Translations under genes and position numbers: made by a program | In this document: one piece after another, positions 58,366-64,000 of the stretch | Position numbering within the stretch: the stretch's first letter is position 1 | How the letters are laid out: every line of letters begins with the position of its first letter | Assembly: GCF_030272615.1 (NCBI RefSeq) | Contig: NC_081414.1 | Span: forward strand, 814,346,569 to 814,410,568 | Reading direction: 5' to 3' | Length of the DNA: 64,000 nucleotides | From: Cryptomeria japonica | Taxonomy: Eukaryota; Streptophyta; Pinopsida; Cupressales; Cupressaceae | The notes under the pieces: model-generated | The model's input: only the letters and a program-made list of their open reading frames with translations | What the model was told of the DNA's origin: nothing | Database searches by the model: none

Positions 58366-59430
58366 TTGGAAGAGGTACATGAAGGAATTTGTGAAACTCA
58401 CGCAAGCAGTCCTTCCCTAGCAAAGAAGATCATACATGCTAGATACTATTGGCCGTCAATGGAAAAAGACTCCTATTACTTTGTCAGAAAATGCAAAAAA
58501 TGCCAAGACCTGATACATGCACCGGCACAGGAATTGCAACCAATCACAACACCATGGCCTTTTTGTCACTGGGGACTTGACCTTGTGGGTAAAATTCATC
58601 CATCTTCATCCAACCGCCACAAGTTCATCATTACCGCCACCGAATACTTCACAAAGTGGATTGAAGCTGTTCCACTTACTCAAGTTATCGGCAAGAAGAT
58701 CGCCTCATTCATCCTTAATTACATCATCTGTCGGTATAGTGTACCCATGTCTATCATCACAGATAACGGGCTTCCTTTCAAAATCAAGATGTTCGTGAGC
58801 TTTGTGAGAAGTTTCACATCCAACACCGCTTTTCCACTCCCTATTATCCACAAGGCAATGGTCAAGCTAAAGCATCCAACAAAAACACATTGAGAATCCT
58901 CAAGAAGATAGTCAATGACGCCGACCGTGATTGGCATGTTCAATTAAATCCAGCACTATGGGCGTGTCGAACTAGCATTCAAACCCCTACAGGCGCAACT
59001 TCCTACTCACTAGTCTATGGAGCAGAGGCTATTTTACCTATTGAAGTCAAGATACCATCTCTATGGGTTTCCTTGCATAATCTCATTGATGATGAAGCAT
59101 ATAGAGTCTCACATCTTCAAGATTTAGAGCTACTTGATGAGAAACAACAAGCTGCATACAATCACCTCAAAGCCTATCAGTAGTGCATGAGCAGAAGCTA
59201 TAGTCATCGAGTTAGACCTCGTACATTTGAGGTAGGTGATCTTGTTCTTCGAGAGAATCCTCGTAACCAACCAAACAGAGAACATCAGGGAATGTTTGAA
59301 TCAAACTGGCTGGGTCCATATGTTATCACTGCTGTATTTGGGTCTGGGGCATATTAGTTGGCTACTTCAGAAGGAGAACCGCTAGCAGATCCAATCAACA
59401 ACATGTACCTCAAATGGTTTTATACATAAG
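58366..59430 (+). pseudogene. Integrase region
   Basis: An H2C2 zinc motif (HEGICETHAS...CKKCQ) is followed by the catalytic core (WPFCHWGLDLVGKIHPSS, TEYFTKWIEAVPL, IITDNGLPF), then WACRTSIQTPTGATSYSLVY and YGAEAILPIEVKIPS. It is broken. Confidence 0.9.
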
Positions 59431-61775
59431 CTGTACAGAGCATTAGGCTCCCATGCATATTGGGAAAAACACCAAAAACATTAAGATAAATGTCCTGAAG
59501 AAAATACAAAAAAATCAAAATAGTAAAGAAAAATCATGCATCCAAATGGTGAACAACCACTCAAACAGGCGCTACTCGTAAAGGATATGGCTCCATTGTC
59601 TTTCAGGTTTGTTGCGATCACATTCATTACATACACACATCCATCCGTCCAACCCATGGCTTGTTATTGTTCTGCAATCAAGAAAAGTACTTCATGTGTC
59701 TTGCATCCCGCTTTTTCATAGTCATGTCTAAATTGGGGGCAATGCCTTTAACCTATTGATGGAAGTGGATTCTGCATTACTTGTGATTCGTTGGGTTCTT
59801 CATTCAAAACTGTCTCACAAGATACCGAAAACATTCAAAAACAATCACAAAATACCAAAAACATTCAAAATCACAAAAATCCAAAAAACATCAGAAAACA
59901 TCGAAAATCAAACAAAAACATGGCAACACCTTGTACATACTCATCCGAGTAGATACCAAACAAACATTGTGAAATACTCAAAATGATGATCACTTATCAA
60001 ATCGACCAAACAATCAACATCAACACACAAACTGTCTTAACAAGGATGTATCCTTCCTTACAAAAACAAAGACAAGATGACATTTTCTTTGACAAGAAAA
60101 TTTTGTTTAAGCTATCAAATACTTGGTTGATTTGTAGGTTATTCATTCATTTATATATATCAGGTTCCTACACTACTCTGGGATATCCACGAGTGATTAG
60201 AGTGGCTGGGATGGTTCCTAAGCATTGTTTGAATGTCTTCTGTGAATTATTCTGATGAAGTTCTGGGGCATGTACTAATGGTGTCTAAGTGGGAAGTTCA
60301 CTAAGTTACGTGATCATATGCAAAATATAGTCATAGATCACTACAACTTGCTGACTACAACGTATACCTCGACCATATGAGCATGAACCATTACCAAGGG
60401 TCCATATTCTTTATTCTTTATATATGTTGTTTGCTTGCAGGTACAATGCTCCATCTTTGGTTCCTACTGCCTCATCCAAGCTCGATAATGGTTTATCTTA
60501 CTACGGTATGAACTTGTCTCAGGATATGATCGGCAAAAGATCAAGGAGGACGTTCCAAGTCATGCATGAAAGGAGATAATCTTTGTCTGTTCTGCAAGCA
60601 ATACTCAGGTCAACTTGATCCATTATATCAAGTTTCTTGTATTAACTTGCTATATCAAAATCCATGTAAGACATACTCAAGTCATCTTGAACCATTATGT
60701 CAAGTTGCTTGTATTTTCTTACAACATTTTAAAGCTCTATGATGAAAAATAAAGCACTATGGGTCATCATTCAATCTCATTTGTATATATTGCATTCCGT
60801 TGCATTCCATCCATCTATACACTCATAAATAGATGCATATCATGCATACATAGTAATGACAATGGATACTCTATTTTCCTCTTCTTCCATAGGAATGAGT
60901 CATAGGTCCTCCATTTCTTCTATCTAACATCAAACCCCACCCTCACCCTCCCCATCTTGATAATCGACATCACATACCCTACATCATCTCCCATCAACTT
61001 AATCAAGCCAATTAGTCTATCTGCACAGGCACATCAACTCACACACACCTAGACTATCAACAGATACTCTGATCAAGTATCTTCGGGTCTCAATAGGTAA
61101 TCGATTATGGCAAACCTAGAATACAATAGACATTTATCATAATGACCTAGTCTCAATGGGGCTGCTATGATTAACCACATCCATCCATCACACACACACA
61201 CACACTATCAATTGATCAACCAATCAAATACAATCCAATGGACAATTACATCAATTGTCTAAGTCTCAATGAGTATTTTGCTTCAAATACCTTGACTTCA
61301 TTAGGCAATTAAATCAATTGTCTAAGTCACCAACAGATCATTTGATTCACTTACTCAGACTTTATCCTGTCCAAGCGAACAATTGACATCAACTGTCACG
61401 CTTTGACTCGACTGGGGCAATTTAACCAATTGCACCAGATTGTCCAACCAATGTTGATCAATTGTACAATATCAATCAAAAGCACAACACCACATTTGCA
61501 CTGTATCTCCTTCATAACCTACGGGTACTCACTGGCTTGCCATTTCCCCGTATTCACTCTGTTTTCTTCCATTCTTTCACTGTTATTGCTAATTTCTTTT
61601 ATTCTACCTCCCCTCCACTTCTTGTTCTTTTTCAAGAGATCATTCGATTCTTCAAAAAAAAAATCGGCCCATCTCTCGAGGGGGCATACCACCCACTAAA
61701 TTAACATTTATGGGGCATATTTCTCTACACCTATTTTTCTTTCTTTGAAATGATGCGATAAAATCGCACTGTCTC
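59431..61775 (+). other. Untranslated tail of the Tat element
   Basis: About 2.3 kb without a supported gene. It includes AAAACATCAAAAACATTCA-type repeats at 59460-59920 and CATCAATTGTC-type repeats at 61230-61460. Confidence 0.65.
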
Positions 61776-61788
61776 AAAGAGGGGCAAA
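61776..61788 (+). other. Polypurine tract
   Basis: AAAGAGGGGCAAA stands directly before the 3' LTR. Confidence 0.85.
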
Positions 61789-63136
61789 TGTAGTCACATA
61801 AATCTGTCCACTTAATTAATTACCCTCTTCTCCTATTAATTAAATAAATTATTCAATTTATTTGATTTAATTCACTTAACCAAATTCAAACCATTAATTA
61901 AATAAATAAATCATATTTGTTTAATTAAATCTTCTCTCACATTTAAATAAATTAATATTTATTTAAATCTCCCAAAATATCATCTCTCACATTTAAATAA
62001 ATTAACATTTATTTAAATCACCTTTATCCTCCACCCATTTGTATTTTCCTACAAATGCAAGTTGCACAACTATTTTAAATAAATAACTTATTTATTTAAA
62101 ATCCTATTTATCCCCACCCACTTGAAACCTTTAATGGTTTCCCTTAAAGTCTTCAAACTTAATGGCTTCCTTCTAGAGTCTTCTCAAGCTTTTAATAGTT
62201 TCCCTTAAAGTCTTCAAACTTAATGGCTTCCTTCTAGAGTAATCTTAAGCCTTTAGTGGTTTCCCTTAAAGTCTTCAAACTTAATGGCTTCCTTCTAGAG
62301 TCTTCTTAAGCCTTTAAAAGTTCCCCTTAAAGTCTTCAAGCATTTAATGCTTTATCTTCCTTTTTCTCATGTAAATAAATTAAGATTTATTTAAATAAAA
62401 TCCAAAATTCACATTCACATTTAAATAAATTAATATTTATTTGAATATCTACCCAAATGCAAATTACACCATTTAATTGAAATAAATGATTTTATTTCAA
62501 TTAAAAATCCCAAACTTGCTCCCACTTGCATTCTCCTACAAAATCCACTTGCATGCCTAAATCCCTTCTAGATTCTTCTAACTCCTTCTAATTAGCCTAA
62601 TCTTCTCCTAATCATTGTCACATTCCTAAATAAAAGGAAGTAACTTCTCAAAAACCTCCAAAGTCTTCAATAGCCATTAAAGGCTTTATGTCTTCAAATG
62701 GTTAACCTCTAAAGTCTTCCAAACCATTAAAGGCTCTTACATAACCATTTATGGTTAACTCACCTTTTACCTTTGGTTAGAGACTTTCCTCTAACTTAAC
62801 CATCATTTTGACTCACGGGTCTCTTCAAAGCATTTAATTATTTGACTAAGGTAACCATTTATCCCTTGCACATTCATTTATCCCTTGGATAAAAGGAATA
62901 TCCATTAACCTAACCCTAACCCAACCCCCTAGGGTAACCATCATGTCCCCTCAAGCATTTAATGCTCCTTATCTCTCCTCTCAAGCCTCCTCATGGTGAC
63001 ACTTGTCAACATGAGATTGGTTTGAAAGTCTCACATGGATTGAATATCTTTCAATCCTAACCCTTGTTAAGATTGCTCAATCTTAACCCTTCATTTCCCC
63101 ATTTCTTCTATAAATAGAACCTAATGCAGAGCATCA
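61789..63136 (+). repeat. 3' LTR of the large Tat element
   Basis: It starts TGTAGTCACA and ends GCAGAGCATCA. It is 1348 bp, shorter than its partner and older-looking; about four 61-bp units lie at 62127-62340. Confidence 0.9.
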
Positions 63137-63336
63137 TGAGAATCCAACCAAGAATCTCAAATCATTTGTGAAGTTCAATCATCAACACAAATCTTCCAAC
63201 ATGTTAGAGGCATTGCCATATATTTTCCAATAAAATCATCAATCAAATAACACTTATCAAATCTTCCCCGTAGATATCAATCCATCATGATTTTAGATCC
63301 ATATATTATGAATTAAATATAAATCATTAAACCTTT
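63137..63336. other. Short spacer between inverted LTRs
   Basis: About 200 bp of AT-rich sequence with no recognised feature. Confidence 0.5.
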
Positions 63337-64000
63337 TGATGCTCTGCAAAAATGATTAGAAAATTTGTTTGATGGCAACACACACAAGAGCACAAGAAAC
63401 AAACGTTAGTGTTAGCAACATAAGATTATCCTAAACAGGCATATCAAGAGAGATATTAAGCATGAAATAGAAAGCATACAAACATAGAATAGATAAACTA
63501 CACTCCTCCAAATGCTAATCAAGATGCTCATAGTTGCTCCTCCCTTGTTCCTCTCCTCTCCAAGTCCCACATGAGTGTAGCTCTCAACTTTTAGCACTAG
63601 CCATGGATGCCATATGGAGATTCAAGATGGTTGAAAATGATAAATAAATGCTATGCAAGTGTAGATAGTGATACTATGAAAAATCTCTATGCTAATACCA
63701 GTATAACAACAATACTCTAATGCTTCCTTCTTTGCTTGAGGAGAAGGGTTCTATTTATAGAAGAAATGGGAAAATTAAGGGTTAAGATTGAGCAATCTTA
63801 ACAAGGGTTAGGATTGAAAGATATTCAATACATGTGAGACTTTCAACCCAATCCCATGTTGACAAGTATCACCATGATGAGGCTTGAGAGGAGAGATAAG
63901 GAGCATTAAATGCTTGAGGGGACATGATGGTTACCCTAGGGGGTTGGGTTAGGGTTAGATTAATGGATATTCCTTTTATCCAAGGGATAAATGAATGTGC
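63337..64000 (-). mobile_element. LTR of the same Tat family, minus strand, runs off the window
   Basis: It begins TGATGCTCTGC (the complement of GCAGAGCATCA) and continues as the inverted copy of the LTR through the TATA region at about 63757 and beyond 64000. No primer site follows its end, so it is either a 3' LTR or a solo LTR. Confidence 0.9.

Larger units (their letters stand above)
48814..63136 (+). mobile_element. Ty3/Gypsy Tat-clade LTR retrotransposon, 14.3 kb, both LTRs present, broken
   Basis: Layout: 5' LTR, primer site, gag, protease, reverse transcriptase, RNase H, second (archaeal-type) RNase H, integrase, 2.3-kb untranslated tail, polypurine tract, 3' LTR. The order and the two RNase H domains place it in the Tat clade. 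Coding capacity is lost through many breaks (more than ten) and one nested insertion. The two LTRs have diverged and differ in length, and no target duplication was recognised (CCTAT against TGAGA), so it is not young. Confidence 0.92.

Overview
The window is AT-rich plant nuclear DNA. Evidence for a plant is an intact plant-type U6 snRNA gene with an upstream sequence element, tRNA-Trp and tRNA-Ala genes, decayed PLS-type pentatricopeptide repeat (PPR) sequence, a CWC22 splicing-factor copy and Tat-clade Ty3/Gypsy elements. The very low gene density, the 14-kb Tat element with nearly 1.9-kb LTRs and the style of the PPR repeats suggest a large repeat-filled genome, most likely a conifer. The species is an inference and is not proven by the sequence.  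Layout: 1-5.7 kb holds a decayed PPR tandem on the minus strand, a broken CWC22 copy carrying a very long Asp-coding trinucleotide tract, a small inverted second CWC22 fragment, and the 5' part of a CACTA-type transposase gene. A Tat-type LTR retrotransposon starts in that gene's following intron (5.7-10.4 kb). 10.4-20 kb is AT-rich filler with a duplicated telomere-like block, Helitron-like 3' ends and two polypyrimidine tracts. 20.1-22.5 kb is a small RNA-gene island: a tRNA-Glu-like pseudogene, tRNA-Trp(CCA), tRNA-Ala(AGC), a tandem repeat and U6. 22.6-24.4 kb is a dead paralogue of a small gene at 31.9-32.6 kb. 24.8-26.0 kb is a polypyrimidine tract split by a TRIM element with a 5-bp target duplication. 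27.5-30.2 kb and 40.0-41.5 kb are two copies of one repeat; the first is split by a solo LTR whose empty site survives in the second. 33.1-33.3 kb is a second small, apparently intact gene. 33.7-38.9 kb is bounded by roughly 210-bp inverted repeats and carries PPR-derived sequence, so it looks like a Pack-MULE. 42.5-48.3 kb holds unassigned LTR-type sequence, minisatellites, an array of small hairpins with covarying stems and a Gypsy integrase scrap. 48.8-63.1 kb is a 14.3-kb Tat-clade element with both LTRs, dual RNase H domains and a nested 1.6-kb insertion; it is broken. 63.3-64.0 kb is an inverted LTR of the same family.  Working host genes: only the two Pol III tRNAs, U6 and two small unknown protein genes (32163-32579 plus, 33112-33333 minus, convergent) look functional; everything else is repeat or fossil. 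The Tat elements' primer-binding site is complementary to the 3' end of the tRNA-Trp encoded in this same window.
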